This document shows, in pieces, positions 8,642-18,323 of a stretch of 64,000 nt of DNA. Every line of letters starts with the position of its first letter. Positions within the stretch are counted from its first letter, which is position 1. The DNA comes from Psychrosphaera haliotis (GTDB lineage Bacteria > Pseudomonadota > Gammaproteobacteria > Enterobacterales > Alteromonadaceae). The notes beneath the pieces are model-generated. The model saw only the letters and a list, made by a program, of their open reading frames with translations. It made no database searches and was not told where the DNA came from. The DNA lies in the NCBI RefSeq assembly GCF_039523615.1, contig NZ_BAAAFQ010000004.1:682001-746000 (forward strand), given 5' to 3'. Made by a program: the position numbers and the translations under genes.

Positions 8642-9502
8642 ATGCATATATTTATAGTTAGTGGCCGTTCAGGCTCAGGGAAGACGGTAGTACTTAGAGT
8701 ACTTGAAGACTTAGGTTACTACTGCGTTGACAATCTGCCAGTAGACTTACTGCCTGCTCTATCGCATTCGTTATCACAAAATTACCCACAAGTTGCTGTA
8801 AGCATTGATGTTCGAAACTTACCAAGCTCTGAACAAGAGTTAATGGATAATTTGGACTTCTTACCTAAAGGTGTAAAAACCACGGTTCTTTATATCGATG
8901 CCAAAGATGAAGTACTTATTCGTCGTTATAGCGAAACTCGACGACTACACCCTCTTACCAAAGGCGACGCTTCATTACCTGATGCCATCGCCCAAGAAAG
9001 TAAATTATTAGATGGCTTGTCTTCTAGAGCCGACTTGTACATAGACACCTCAGATTTGAACGTGCATCAACTTACCGAAATGGTAAGAGAAAAAATATTA
9101 GGTAAATCTGATAAAGAACTGGTTATAACCTTTGAATCCTTTGGTTTCAAATACGGCGTTCCAAACGACATTGATTTTGTTTTTGATGCACGATTTTTAC
9201 CTAACCCGCACTGGGAACCTGAATTACGCGCTTTAACCGGATTAGACTTACCCGTTAAAGACTTCTTTTCCAGCCAACCATTGGTGAATAAATTTGTTTT
9301 TCAAATTAATAACTTTATGTCCACTTGGTTGCCTCATTTAGAGCGCAATAATAGAAGCTACTTAACAATAGCTATAGGCTGTACAGGTGGAAAACACCGC
9401 TCCGTATACATTGCAGAAACCCTCGCTGAGCAGTTCCGTTCTCGCGGCAAAAATATCAAAACTCGACACCGTGAAATGAGTCGTTATTTAGAACAGCTAT
9501 AA
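8642..9502 (+). CDS. rapZ: RNase adapter protein RapZ
   Basis: In enterobacteria RapZ binds the small RNA GlmZ and presents it to RNase E, tuning glucosamine-6-phosphate synthase. The 286-residue protein has an N-terminal P-loop (GRSGSGKT, 8-15) and the C-terminal GCTGGKHRSVY motif that lines a metabolite and RNA-binding site. Length is as in E. coli (284). It follows ptsN by 2 bp. Whether a GlmZ-like RNA exists in this organism cannot be told from the window. Confidence 0.95.
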   Translation: MHIFIVSGRSGSGKTVVLRVLEDLGYYCVDNLPVDLLPALSHSLSQNYPQVAVSIDVRNLPSSEQELMDNLDFLPKGVKTTVLYIDAKDEVLIRRYSETRRLHPLTKGDASLPDAIAQESKLLDGLSSRADLYIDTSDLNVHQLTEMVREKILGKSDKELVITFESFGFKYGVPNDIDFVFDARFLPNPHWEPELRALTGLDLPVKDFFSSQPLVNKFVFQINNFMSTWLPHLERNNRSYLTIAIGCTGGKHRSVYIAETLAEQFRSRGKNIKTRHREMSRYLEQL

Positions 9503-9511
9503 GGCTTAGTC

Positions 9512-9781
9512 ATGTTATCGCGCACTATCACTATCCAAAACAAACTTGGATTACATGCTAGAGCTGCCACCAAAATGGCTCAGTTGGCACTTCAATTTAA
9601 AGCCAAAGTACAAGTTCAACAAGGTGAAAAAACGGCAAGTGCTGACAGCGTAATGGCTTTGCTCATGTTAGCAAGTAATCAAGGCAAAGAAGTAACAATC
9701 ACAGCGGACGGCGAAGACGAAGAACAAGCACTAAACGCAATTTGTGAACTTGTAAGCAACCGCTTTGATGAGTCTGAATAA
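9512..9781 (+). CDS. ptsO: NPr, HPr-like phosphocarrier of the nitrogen PTS
   Basis: Carries phosphate from PtsP to PtsN. The 89-residue protein has the phosphorylatable histidine at 15 in NKLGLHARAA and the second HPr motif ADSVMALLMLAS. It lies 9 bp after rapZ, completing the ptsN-rapZ-ptsO group also seen in E. coli (where it is called npr). Confidence 0.95.
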   Translation: MLSRTITIQNKLGLHARAATKMAQLALQFKAKVQVQQGEKTASADSVMALLMLASNQGKEVTITADGEDEEQALNAICELVSNRFDESE

Positions 9782-9880
9782 CCTCTTATCTTGCCAGTAA
9801 AACAACCAGTTACTATCATAAAATGGCAATCTAAGTTAGACTTACGCGCAAGGTAAACAACAGAAACCTTTGATTTTGAT

Positions 9881-11236
9881 ATGCCTGAATTATTAGAACA
9901 AGAATACACAATTCCAATTAATGAACTAAATACCGCTATCAGTGACGGTATGTTTGTTCGTGTCCGGAATATGCTTGATTCTATGGCTGCAAATGACATT
10001 GCTCTGTTATTACACTCCTCACCGCCTAAAAGTCGTACTGTTATTTGGCAACTTATCGACAGCAGCATTCAAGGTGAGATTCTAGAAGAGTTATCTGAAG
10101 AGGTTCGTAACCCAATATTACGAGCAATGGAGCCAGAGCGTGTTGCTGAAGCCGCTACCAACCTTGATGATGATGACTTCTCAGAAGTTTTACGGAGTAT
10201 GCCAGACGCTGTTTATCGCCGTGTATTAAAAAGCATGGATAAACAGGACCAAGCGCGTGCAGAACGAGTGATGTCTTATGAAGAGGATTCAGCTGCCGCA
10301 TTAATGAATACCGATACGGTTACGGTTCGCCCTGACGTAACGGTTGACGTAATCCTAAGATATTTGCGCCTCAAAGAGTCACTCCCAGAAAATACAGATT
10401 ATTTGTACGTTGTAGACAAGCAAGATCACTTTATTGGTGAGGTGTCATTATCAGCGCTAGTGACCTCTAATCCGAGTAAACTCATTTCGGAAGTAATGGA
10501 AACAGACTTTGAGGTCATCCCAGCATCGATGCAGGAGTCTGAGGTCGCCACATTATTTGAACGATATGACTGGATGACAGCCCCAGTTATTGACGAAAAT
10601 GGCTTATTGCTAGGCCGTATTACCATTGATGACGTGGTTGATATTATTCGTGAAGACGCTGAGCACTCAATGTTGAGCATGGCAGGTCTTGATGATGAAG
10701 CCGATACATTTGCACCGGTTTTAGACAGTACCAGAAAGCGCTCGCTTTGGTTAGGCGTTAACTTATTCACCGCGTTGTTGGCTGCGTTTGTATCGAGTTT
10801 ATTTGAGAGTACTCTCGATGAGTTAGCTTTTCTCGCCGTGCTAAATACTATCGTGCCTAGCATGGGTGGCGTTGCCGGTAGTCAAACTTTAACGCTAGTT
10901 ATTCGTGGTATGGCAATGGGCCATGTCAGCGAATCAAACTCAAGATGGCTACTAGGCAAAGAGCTCGCCATCGGCTTTCTAAACGGTCTTATTTGGGCCA
11001 TCCTTATTGCCGGAGTTGTGGCGATATGGAAGCAAGATTTAATGCTTGGTGGCGTATTGGCTTTTGCGATGTTAATGAACCTCGTTGCAGCCGGTTTGTC
11101 CGGTGTACTGATCCCACTTGCATTAAAACGAATGAACATCGACCCAGCTTTAGCTGGTAGTGTTATACTGACAACAGTGACCGACATTGTCGGCATATTT
11201 GCATTCCTAGGCACGGCAACATGGTTGCTACTTTAA
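9881..11236 (+). CDS. mgtE: MgtE-family magnesium transporter
   Basis: Mg2+ channel or transporter gated by its own cytoplasmic domain. The 451-residue protein has an acidic N domain (about 20-130), two CBS domains (about 138-262) and a C-terminal membrane domain of about five helices from residue 285. It has the family length and order. It lies 99 bp after ptsO; I looked for a magnesium-sensing leader there and saw none. The weak ribosome site suggests low basal translation. Confidence 0.93.
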   Translation: MPELLEQEYTIPINELNTAISDGMFVRVRNMLDSMAANDIALLLHSSPPKSRTVIWQLIDSSIQGEILEELSEEVRNPILRAMEPERVAEAATNLDDDDFSEVLRSMPDAVYRRVLKSMDKQDQARAERVMSYEEDSAAALMNTDTVTVRPDVTVDVILRYLRLKESLPENTDYLYVVDKQDHFIGEVSLSALVTSNPSKLISEVMETDFEVIPASMQESEVATLFERYDWMTAPVIDENGLLLGRITIDDVVDIIREDAEHSMLSMAGLDDEADTFAPVLDSTRKRSLWLGVNLFTALLAAFVSSLFESTLDELAFLAVLNTIVPSMGGVAGSQTLTLVIRGMAMGHVSESNSRWLLGKELAIGFLNGLIWAILIAGVVAIWKQDLMLGGVLAFAMLMNLVAAGLSGVLIPLALKRMNIDPALAGSVILTTVTDIVGIFAFLGTATWLLL

Positions 11237-11290
11237 CGTAGTGGCAACATTGAAAAAGACGTGCCTTCTTAGTAAAATTGGAAAAATTAA

Positions 11291-12148
11291 ATGATTGAAG
11301 TTGGAAAAACCAACACATTCCCTATCTCAAAAATCGTCGACTTTGGTGTTTTTGTTGATGCCGGAGATGGCGACGAACTGCTTATTCCTAGAAAACATGC
11401 ACCTAAAGATGCAAAAGAAGGTGATGAAGTAAGAGTATTTGTCTATTTGGATTCAGAAGATAGACCTATTGCAACAACGCAAAGACCAAAGGTAGAAGTT
11501 GGTCAGTTTGCATATTTAAAAGTAACAGACGTTACTCGTGTTGGTGCTTTTGTAGACTGGGGCTTAGACAAAGAGTTACTTGTTCCATATGGCGAACAGC
11601 ACAGACCAATGGAAGTGGGCGAACGTTATTTGGTTTATGTTTATCTTGATGACCTTGATCAGCGCCCTACTGCGTCTTCAAAAATAGACAAATTTGTAAA
11701 AGATGAAAATGAAGGCACCTTTAAGCCTGAGCAACAAGTTGACTTGATCATTGCGAACAGCACCGAGCTAGGCTTTAAAGCTATTATCAATCATAGCCAT
11801 TGGGGTTTGCTGTTCAAACAAGATGTATTCCAACGCCTTAGTTTTGGCCAATCTAAAAAAGGCTTTATTACTCGAATTCGTCCAGATGACAGAATTAACC
11901 TTAGCCTTCAAGGCGGAAAGGTGACTCGTGATAAATACTCAAAAATCATCATGGAATTTTTGAATAAAGAAGGTGGTTTTGCCGCTGTCCATGACAAGTC
12001 TAAGCCAGAAATCATTTCTAACTTGTTTGGTATGAGCAAGGCAGCCTTCAAAAAAGCTATAGGTGGTTTATACAAGTCTGGCGATATCGTAATTGAGAAA
12101 ACTGGTATTCGTTTAGTAGAAAAAGAGTCTGGTGACGAGCAAGAGTGA
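11291..12148 (+). CDS. S1-type RNA-binding protein of the CvfB/YitL family
   Basis: The 285-residue protein is made of S1-like beta-barrel domains: about 1-60 (SKIVDFGVFVDAG, ELLIPRKHAP), 65-125 (VTRVGAFVDWGLDKELLVP) and 140-205. A C-terminal winged-helix-like segment (about 225-280) matches the CvfB plan. CvfB proteins bind RNA; in Staphylococcus the homologue affects virulence gene expression, but the role in gammaproteobacteria is unclear. It stands alone between mgtE and a strong shared terminator. Confidence 0.88.
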   Translation: MIEVGKTNTFPISKIVDFGVFVDAGDGDELLIPRKHAPKDAKEGDEVRVFVYLDSEDRPIATTQRPKVEVGQFAYLKVTDVTRVGAFVDWGLDKELLVPYGEQHRPMEVGERYLVYVYLDDLDQRPTASSKIDKFVKDENEGTFKPEQQVDLIIANSTELGFKAIINHSHWGLLFKQDVFQRLSFGQSKKGFITRIRPDDRINLSLQGGKVTRDKYSKIIMEFLNKEGGFAAVHDKSKPEIISNLFGMSKAAFKKAIGGLYKSGDIVIEKTGIRLVEKESGDEQE

Positions 12149-12185
12149 TCCAATAACGGATTCAATGTCAGAGCCTCGTGGTAAA

Positions 12186-12206
12186 TTTTGAATTTTGAAT
12201 TTTGAA
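12186..12206. repeat. Three tandem TTTTGAA heptamers
   Basis: Three exact copies of TTTTGAA lie between the cvfB-like stop and its terminator. The tract is short and could arise by slippage; no function is evident. Confidence 0.8.
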
Positions 12207-12219
12207 TAAAAAATGACTT

Positions 12220-12249
12220 AAAAAAAGGAAGCCTAGGCTTCCTTTTTTT
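12220..12249. terminator. Bidirectional terminator between cvfB-like gene and pmbA
   Basis: A perfect GGAAGC / GCTTCC stem with a CTAG loop is flanked by seven A on the left and seven T on the right. It can therefore end transcription of both convergent genes. Confidence 0.9.
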
Positions 12250-12300
12250 GTTATCAATAATAGCCACTGTACTAATTGATTGTATTTACGCTAAAGCAAC

Positions 12301-13644
12301 CTAGTTACCAGCAATCTTCATATTTTCAATTAATACTGAGCCGGTTTGAACCGCACCGCGACGCTCAACATCACCACCAATAGCAATAATCTGTTTGAAC
12401 ATATTAGACAAATTACCAGCAATGGTTACTTCAGATACTGGATATTGGATTTCACCGTTTTCTACCCAAAACCCTGCAGCTCCACGACTGTAATCACCAG
12501 TTACTGTGTTCACGCCTTGACCCATAAGCTCAGTTACTAACAAACCTTTGTCCATTTTCTTTAACATGGCAGCTAAATCAGGATCAGTTTGGCTAATGTA
12601 CCAGTTATGAATTCCACCTGCATGGCCTGTTGTTTTAAGGCCCATTTTACGAGCCGAATAACCGGTCAATAAATAAGTGGTTAACACGCCTGCTTCAACG
12701 ATATTTCTATCTACCGTAGCGACACCTTCAGAATCAAACGGACTACTTGCCAAACCTTGTAGCACATGAGGGCGTTCTTCAATGGTTAGAAACTCAGGTA
12801 AAATTTGAGTATCTATGCTATCCATCAAAAACGAAGAGTTTCGATACAGACTTCCACCACTAATTGCAGAAACTAGGTGGCCAAATAACGTTGACGCTAC
12901 TTCAGCATGAAATAACACAGGCACCTGACAAGTATCTAACTTTTTAGCATCTAAGCGCTCAAGTGCCGCTTTTGCAGCTTTACTACCAACAGTTGTCGCC
13001 GCTTCCATACTTTGGAAAATTCGGTCAACGGTGTAAGCATAATCTCGTTGCATTTCATCGCCAGACTCTGCAATCACAGAACAGCTTAAACTATGACGAC
13101 TACTTGGGTAACCTTCAATAAAGCCATGAGAATTGCCATAAACTTTAAAACCTTGATAAGAAGATAGTGACGCGCCGTCTGAGTTCGTGATCCTAGAATC
13201 AGCTTCAAAAGCAGACTTCTCAGCTTCTAAACAAAAAGTGATGGCTTCTTCTGGAGTAATTTCATGAGGATGATATAAATCCAAGTCTTGAATATCCGTT
13301 GCCATTAACTCAGACTCTACTAATCCAGCAAATGAATCTTCGTTGGTATACTTAGCAATATCAATCGCTGCTTTGACCGTTCTTTCCAAAGCTTCATGAC
13401 TTAAATCAGCCGTTGACGCTGAACCTTTATGTTGACCAACATACACGGTAATACCAAGAGCACCCTCCTGGTTGAACTCGATATTTTCAAGTTCTTCACA
13501 ACGACTAGACACCGAAATCCCCTTCGATTTACTAATCACAGCTTCCGCTGAAGTTGCACCATGTTGCTTGCTCATGTCTAGCAAATCAGCAATTGCGGTT
13601 TTCACTTCACTGATTTGTTGAAAAATGTCGCTATTATTCGTCAT
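12301..13644 (-). CDS. pmbA: PmbA/TldE, metalloprotease partner subunit
   Basis: Partner of TldD in the heterodimeric protease that unwraps and degrades small unfolded peptides and matures microcin B17 in E. coli. The 447-residue protein matches the family length (450) and lacks the HExxxH motif carried by TldD, as expected for the TldE subunit. It diverges from darP, the same arrangement as pmbA-yjgA in E. coli. Its partner tldD lies only 3 kb further on in this genome. Confidence 0.95.
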   Translation of the reverse strand: MTNNSDIFQQISEVKTAIADLLDMSKQHGATSAEAVISKSKGISVSSRCEELENIEFNQEGALGITVYVGQHKGSASTADLSHEALERTVKAAIDIAKYTNEDSFAGLVESELMATDIQDLDLYHPHEITPEEAITFCLEAEKSAFEADSRITNSDGASLSSYQGFKVYGNSHGFIEGYPSSRHSLSCSVIAESGDEMQRDYAYTVDRIFQSMEAATTVGSKAAKAALERLDAKKLDTCQVPVLFHAEVASTLFGHLVSAISGGSLYRNSSFLMDSIDTQILPEFLTIEERPHVLQGLASSPFDSEGVATVDRNIVEAGVLTTYLLTGYSARKMGLKTTGHAGGIHNWYISQTDPDLAAMLKKMDKGLLVTELMGQGVNTVTGDYSRGAAGFWVENGEIQYPVSEVTIAGNLSNMFKQIIAIGGDVERRGAVQTGSVLIENMKIAGN

Positions 13645-13732
13645 AAAGGCTCAAAAATACTGGTTAATTTACTCACTTGAGCATACCATAAATCTATATC
13701 TTCGTTTATCAAAATCTAATGACCCAATTGTT

Positions 13733-14248
13733 ATGACAAAACCATATTATTTAATGCCTGATGATGAAAATTACATCAGCAAATCTGAAATTAAACAAGA
13801 AGCAAAAGACCTACGTATTTTTGCTGAAAAACTCGTTAAGCTTTCTAAATCGCAGCGCCAAAAAATAACGGCGAGTGACGAACTTCTAGATGCATTTAAG
13901 CTTGCTGACAAGATTGCAACAAAACCAGATGCATTGCGCCGACATATGCAATTCATGGCAAAGTTGCTTCGAGACGAAGCTCTTGATACTTTAAAGCTTG
14001 AATATCAAAGGTTAACCACTCCTGGCCAAGCCAATGATGCGCAAATGCAAAAAATAGAAAGGCTGCGTGACGCACTACTTAAAAATGGTGATGACGCAAT
14101 TAACGATCTTCTTGAACAAGCACCTACGCTAGAACGTCAAAGAGTTAGACAGTTGACGCGTCAGGCTAAAAAAGAAGTAGAAAAAGAAAAGCCTGGAAAA
14201 AGTTACAAAGAGTTATTTCAGTATATAAAAGACGGACTTAGCAGTTAG
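13733..14248 (+). CDS. darP: DarP (YjgA), DUF615 50S ribosome-associated protein
   Basis: Late 50S-subunit assembly factor. The ATG at 13733 gives a 171-residue protein with the family start M-T-K and the conserved SKSEIKQEAK, an alpha-helical body, and GDDAINDLL and FQYIKD near the end. The frame stays open upstream to 13625, but that part overlaps the divergent pmbA start and has no counterpart in the family. Confidence 0.93.
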   Translation: MTKPYYLMPDDENYISKSEIKQEAKDLRIFAEKLVKLSKSQRQKITASDELLDAFKLADKIATKPDALRRHMQFMAKLLRDEALDTLKLEYQRLTTPGQANDAQMQKIERLRDALLKNGDDAINDLLEQAPTLERQRVRQLTRQAKKEVEKEKPGKSYKELFQYIKDGLSS

Positions 14249-14258
14249 GAGCTTTGCA

Positions 14259-16751
14259 GTGAATTACTTAAATCAACAACGATCACTTTTATCAAAAGTG
14301 TGGTTTTCAATCGCGTTATTAGCCACATTAGTTTTAAGTGGTTGTAACGGCCACAGTGATGACGTGACTACCGAAGAAAGCATTTCAGGTACTGACGCAA
14401 TGCTCAGCATAGCCGTTAAAGATGCGTTGAATAATGAGACAAATAGCTTTACATCAGGGAACCTAGCTACCGTTTCAGTATCTTTGGTTGATTTAAGTGG
14501 TGTTGCAATTAGCGGCCAACAAATTAGTTTTTCAACGGACAGCGGGACTTTGTCTAGCTCCTCTAGACTAACTGCAACCGATGGCACAACTTCTGTATCA
14601 CTAAATACCTCTGACATATCCGCTGGAGTAGTAACGGTTACTGCAACAACAACTATTGGTGATGAAACACTATCTATTGATTCCGCGTTTGAAGTTCTAT
14701 CCGCAAGCACAACTGAAGCTGCGTCACCAGAATTATCTATTACTTTGAAACGTAACGGCCTAGCCGTTAATCGATTTAAAGCCAACGAGTCGGCACAATT
14801 AGGTGTAATGCTTGTTGATGAAAATAATGTCGCTATACCAAATACAATTATTAGTTTCTCTGCTGAAATCGGTTCTTTGAATGCAAGCTCTGCTCTTACT
14901 AATTCAAGTGGTTTGGCGGAAGTTGAACTAAGCGGCAATGAAAATGATTTAGGCGCTGCATTAGCGACTATCTCAGCCACTATTAATGACATTACTTATG
15001 TTGACACTATTGCTTATGAAATTGTTGCGGCGGATGCGCTTGATGAAAACACGACGGTATTAATAGGGTCATTTGACGACGCCGGTAACTTTACGGAAGG
15101 TGAAATCAAGTCGGCACTGACTGATGCAAACGGTAATACAGAAATTAGTGCAGGTGGCACGTTAGGTTTGTCTGTTGAACTAGTTGATGAAAACTTTGAC
15201 CCTATTACTTCAGCAACTGCAATTTCATTTAGCTCCACCTGTGTTACAAATGGTGATGCAACCATAGATGCCACTTCAAATACAGTAAATGGCAAAGCTG
15301 AGTCTACTTTCCAAGATGTTAGTTGTGCTGGTCCTAATGGCAATCAAGATACGATTGTTGCCACTGTTAGAGTAAACTCAGCTGATCTTACTGCAACTAA
15401 ACAGATCACTCTATCTCCAGAAAGCTTAGGTTCTGTAGAGTTTGTTTCTGCTTCACCATCATCTATTGTACTTAAAGGCACTGGCGGTCAAGGCAAGCAA
15501 GAAACTTCAACGGTAACCTTTTTAGTCAAAGGTCAACTAGGAAACCCTCTTAGTCAGCAGGAGGTTAATTTCACTCTTAATACTGACGTTGGTGGATTAT
15601 CTTTGGCGTCTGATATTGGCATTACAAATAATGACGGTTTAGTCAGTGCAAAAGTATCGGCAGGAACAGTACCGACGGTTGTGCGCGTGTTAGCAAGTAC
15701 AACAAATGAAAACTCCGATACAGTGGCGACACAGTCGGACTTACTTTCTGTAAACACTGGGCTGCCAGATCAAAACTCAATAACGTTATCGCTATCAACT
15801 ATTAACCCAGAAGCGCGAAATATTACTGGTGCCGAAGTAACAGTTAGAGCTTACTTAGCGGATAACTTTAACAACCCAGTCCCAGATGGCACAACCGTCA
15901 ACTTCACAACTGAAGGTGGTGCTATAGAGCCTTCTTGCAATACAGTTGCCGGTAACTGCTCAGTTGTATGGAACTCTCAAGAACCATATCCTGATAACCA
16001 CCGCGTTACTATTTTAGCCACTGCTGAAGGACACGAATACTTCATTGATGTAGATGGTAACAATGTTTACAACACCGCAGATGGTACTAGCGTCAATAGC
16101 TCTGTTTTGAATATCAATGAAATCAAGTCTGGTCTAGGTCGTATTAGCCCACTATCAGGTGGCTTTGTTGATATGCCGGAAGCTTGGCGCGATGATAATG
16201 AGAATTATAGCTTTGATTCTGGTGAGCTATTTATTGACTCAGATAATAGTGGCGATTACACAATTGAAGACAGTCTATTTAATGGTCCTCAGTGCCAAAG
16301 CGGCTGTGCAACAGCTAAGTTTTCAACAGTTCGTAAAGCTCGTGTTTTGATAACATCAAGTTCTAACGCTTTGTATCGTTTACTTGATAGTTCAAACATC
16401 GTATTAAAAAGCAATTACGCCGGTGCAACAAATAGCCAAATTAGCATTCCTCGTGGTAGCTCAGCAGACTTTTCACTGGAAATGTCAGATACCCAATTCC
16501 AAGTATTGTCTCAGGCCACCACTATCAACATAAGCTCGTCAGTTGGAGAGCTGGTTGGCGGAGGCTCTTTTGCTATTGCGAATACCGTAGGCTCTTCTGA
16601 TCCGTCAGTCCCAGGAACTACTACTGTTTCGTTTACTATTATAAATAACTTAACTCCTGATGATGATGCTGTGTCAGGAGCATTGAGTTTCTCTGCAATT
16701 TCACCATCAACTATAACAACTGGAAATTCTATAGTGGTTAACCTTCTATAA
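14259..16751 (+). CDS. Large Ig-like-repeat surface lipoprotein
   Basis: Signal peptide with a lipobox ending at Cys29 (V-L-S-G-C). The 830 residues then show repeated bacterial Ig-like (Big_1/invasin type) modules, roughly 50-145, 155-255, 265-390, 400-500 and 510-620, each with the 'G-x-x-I-S-F-(S/T)' and 'T-(D/N)-x-x-G-x-(A/V/T)' strands. Between about 590 and 670 there are aspartate-rich loops (DVDGNN, DDNENYSFDSGE, DSDNSGDYTIED) that look like EF-hand or dockerin calcium sites. The start is GTG, chosen because TTAGGAG lies 7 bp upstream. It is probably an outer-membrane-anchored adhesin or matrix protein; the partner is unknown. It follows darP by 10 bp. Confidence 0.8.
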   Translation: MNYLNQQRSLLSKVWFSIALLATLVLSGCNGHSDDVTTEESISGTDAMLSIAVKDALNNETNSFTSGNLATVSVSLVDLSGVAISGQQISFSTDSGTLSSSSRLTATDGTTSVSLNTSDISAGVVTVTATTTIGDETLSIDSAFEVLSASTTEAASPELSITLKRNGLAVNRFKANESAQLGVMLVDENNVAIPNTIISFSAEIGSLNASSALTNSSGLAEVELSGNENDLGAALATISATINDITYVDTIAYEIVAADALDENTTVLIGSFDDAGNFTEGEIKSALTDANGNTEISAGGTLGLSVELVDENFDPITSATAISFSSTCVTNGDATIDATSNTVNGKAESTFQDVSCAGPNGNQDTIVATVRVNSADLTATKQITLSPESLGSVEFVSASPSSIVLKGTGGQGKQETSTVTFLVKGQLGNPLSQQEVNFTLNTDVGGLSLASDIGITNNDGLVSAKVSAGTVPTVVRVLASTTNENSDTVATQSDLLSVNTGLPDQNSITLSLSTINPEARNITGAEVTVRAYLADNFNNPVPDGTTVNFTTEGGAIEPSCNTVAGNCSVVWNSQEPYPDNHRVTILATAEGHEYFIDVDGNNVYNTADGTSVNSSVLNINEIKSGLGRISPLSGGFVDMPEAWRDDNENYSFDSGELFIDSDNSGDYTIEDSLFNGPQCQSGCATAKFSTVRKARVLITSSSNALYRLLDSSNIVLKSNYAGATNSQISIPRGSSADFSLEMSDTQFQVLSQATTINISSSVGELVGGGSFAIANTVGSSDPSVPGTTTVSFTIINNLTPDDDAVSGALSFSAISPSTITTGNSIVVNLL

Positions 16752-16780
16752 GGTACAACTAGTTTCAGTTTACTAATAAT

Positions 16781-16809
16781 AAAAAGCCAGCAACTAAGCT
16801 GGCTTTTTT
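16781..16809. terminator. Bidirectional terminator between Ig-repeat gene and tldD
   Basis: AAAAAGCCAGC and GCTGGCTTTTTT form a stem with a 6-base loop, followed by a T run on the plus strand and, read the other way, by T's opposite the A run. It serves both convergent genes. Confidence 0.9.
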
Positions 16810-16850
16810 CATGAGATAACACACACCTTCAGCAGGTCGTTAAGCAGAAC

Positions 16851-18290
16851 TTAGTTAGTACCACCAACTGTCATCGCATCTAGCTTTAATGTTGGCTGAC
16901 CAACGCCCACAGGGATGCTTTGGCCATCTTTGCCACATACGCCAACGCCTTTATCTAAGGCTAAGTCATTACCAACCATTGATACTTGCGACATTGCATC
17001 TGGGCCATTACCAATTAAAGTGGCACCTTTTACTGGCTTAGTAATTTTACCGTTCTCAATTAAATAAGCTTCTGACGCCGAGAATACAAATTTACCTGAC
17101 GTGATATCAACTTGGCCACCGGCAAAGTTGTTCGCGTAAATACCATAATCAACGCTAGCAATAATGTCTTCAGGTGTACTTTGTCCTGGCAACATATAAG
17201 TATTTGTCATGCGCGGCATTGGCATGTGTGCAAAAGATTCACGACGGCCATTGCCTGTCGCTGGCACGCCCATTAATCGAGCATTCATTTTGTCTTGCAT
17301 GTAAGACTTCAATACACCGTTTTCAATAAGTACATTGTATTGCGCCGGTACACCTTCATCATCAATATTTAATGAGCCACGTAAACCATTTAATGTGCCA
17401 TCATCAACAATAGTACACAACTCTGACGCTACAGATTCACCAATTTTGCCGCTGTAATTACTTGAACCTTTACGGTTAAAATCACCTTCTAAACCATGCC
17501 CTACCGCTTCATGTAATAACACGCCCGGCCAACCATTACCCAGGACTACTGGCATTGTACCCGCTGGCGCTTCAATAGCTTCTAAGTTAACCGTTGCCAT
17601 GTGAATCGCTTCATCCGCTACATTTTGATAACGTAATTTACCGTCAGTCAATTCCATAAAGTAGCTATAGTCTGTTCTTGCACCAGCACCAGCACCGCCT
17701 CGTTCTTTTCGGCCGTCTTTTTCTAATACAACCGAACAGTTTAAACGAATTAAAGGACGAATATCTGTTGCCCAAGTACCATCACTGGCAGCAACAAGCA
17801 CTTCTTCATAAACACCGCTCATGCTAACCACAATGTTTTTTGCTAATGGTGATTGTTGACGAATATAACTATCAACGTTACGAAGTAACTCCACCTTGTC
17901 TTTGTTCGTCATTTTTTCAAGAGGCTGACAAGCCATAACAATTTGTTTCTGCTGCGTATTAGTAAATACCTGCTGTTTTGCATTTTGCCCGGCAGCTGAA
18001 ATACTTCTGGCAGTTTTAGCGGCTTCAGAAATAGCATTAAAGTTCACTTGATCAGAATAAGACAGTCCTGTTTTTTCGCCGCTAACGGCTCTAATACCTA
18101 CGCCTTGCTCAATGTTATAGCTGCCATCTTTAATGATGCCGTCTTCCATTACCCAAGACTCATGGAAGCTACCTTGAAAATATAAGTCTGCGTAGTCGAG
18201 TTGATGTTCCAAAAGCATAGACAGGCCATCGTAAACGCTTTGTTGTGTTAGGCCGTTCGCTGTTAATAATTGTTCTTCAACTTGATTCAA
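16851..18290 (-). CDS. tldD: TldD, catalytic subunit of the TldD/TldE metalloprotease
   Basis: Carries the zinc-binding motif HEAVGH (His260, Glu261, His265) that makes TldD the catalytic half of the heterodimer with PmbA/TldE. The 479-residue length matches E. coli (481). It is the third gene of the minus-strand yhdP-nitrilase-tldD run, 33 bp after the nitrilase gene. Confidence 0.96.
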   Translation of the reverse strand: MNQVEEQLLTANGLTQQSVYDGLSMLLEHQLDYADLYFQGSFHESWVMEDGIIKDGSYNIEQGVGIRAVSGEKTGLSYSDQVNFNAISEAAKTARSISAAGQNAKQQVFTNTQQKQIVMACQPLEKMTNKDKVELLRNVDSYIRQQSPLAKNIVVSMSGVYEEVLVAASDGTWATDIRPLIRLNCSVVLEKDGRKERGGAGAGARTDYSYFMELTDGKLRYQNVADEAIHMATVNLEAIEAPAGTMPVVLGNGWPGVLLHEAVGHGLEGDFNRKGSSNYSGKIGESVASELCTIVDDGTLNGLRGSLNIDDEGVPAQYNVLIENGVLKSYMQDKMNARLMGVPATGNGRRESFAHMPMPRMTNTYMLPGQSTPEDIIASVDYGIYANNFAGGQVDITSGKFVFSASEAYLIENGKITKPVKGATLIGNGPDAMSQVSMVGNDLALDKGVGVCGKDGQSIPVGVGQPTLKLDAMTVGGTN

Positions 18291-18323
18291 AATAGATCCT
18301 ATTATGGTGATGCGTCGCCTGGT

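Noticed and set aside
9782..9880. Possible magnesium riboswitch ahead of mgtE
   Set aside because: The 99-bp gap is too short for an M-box, and no matching stems were found.
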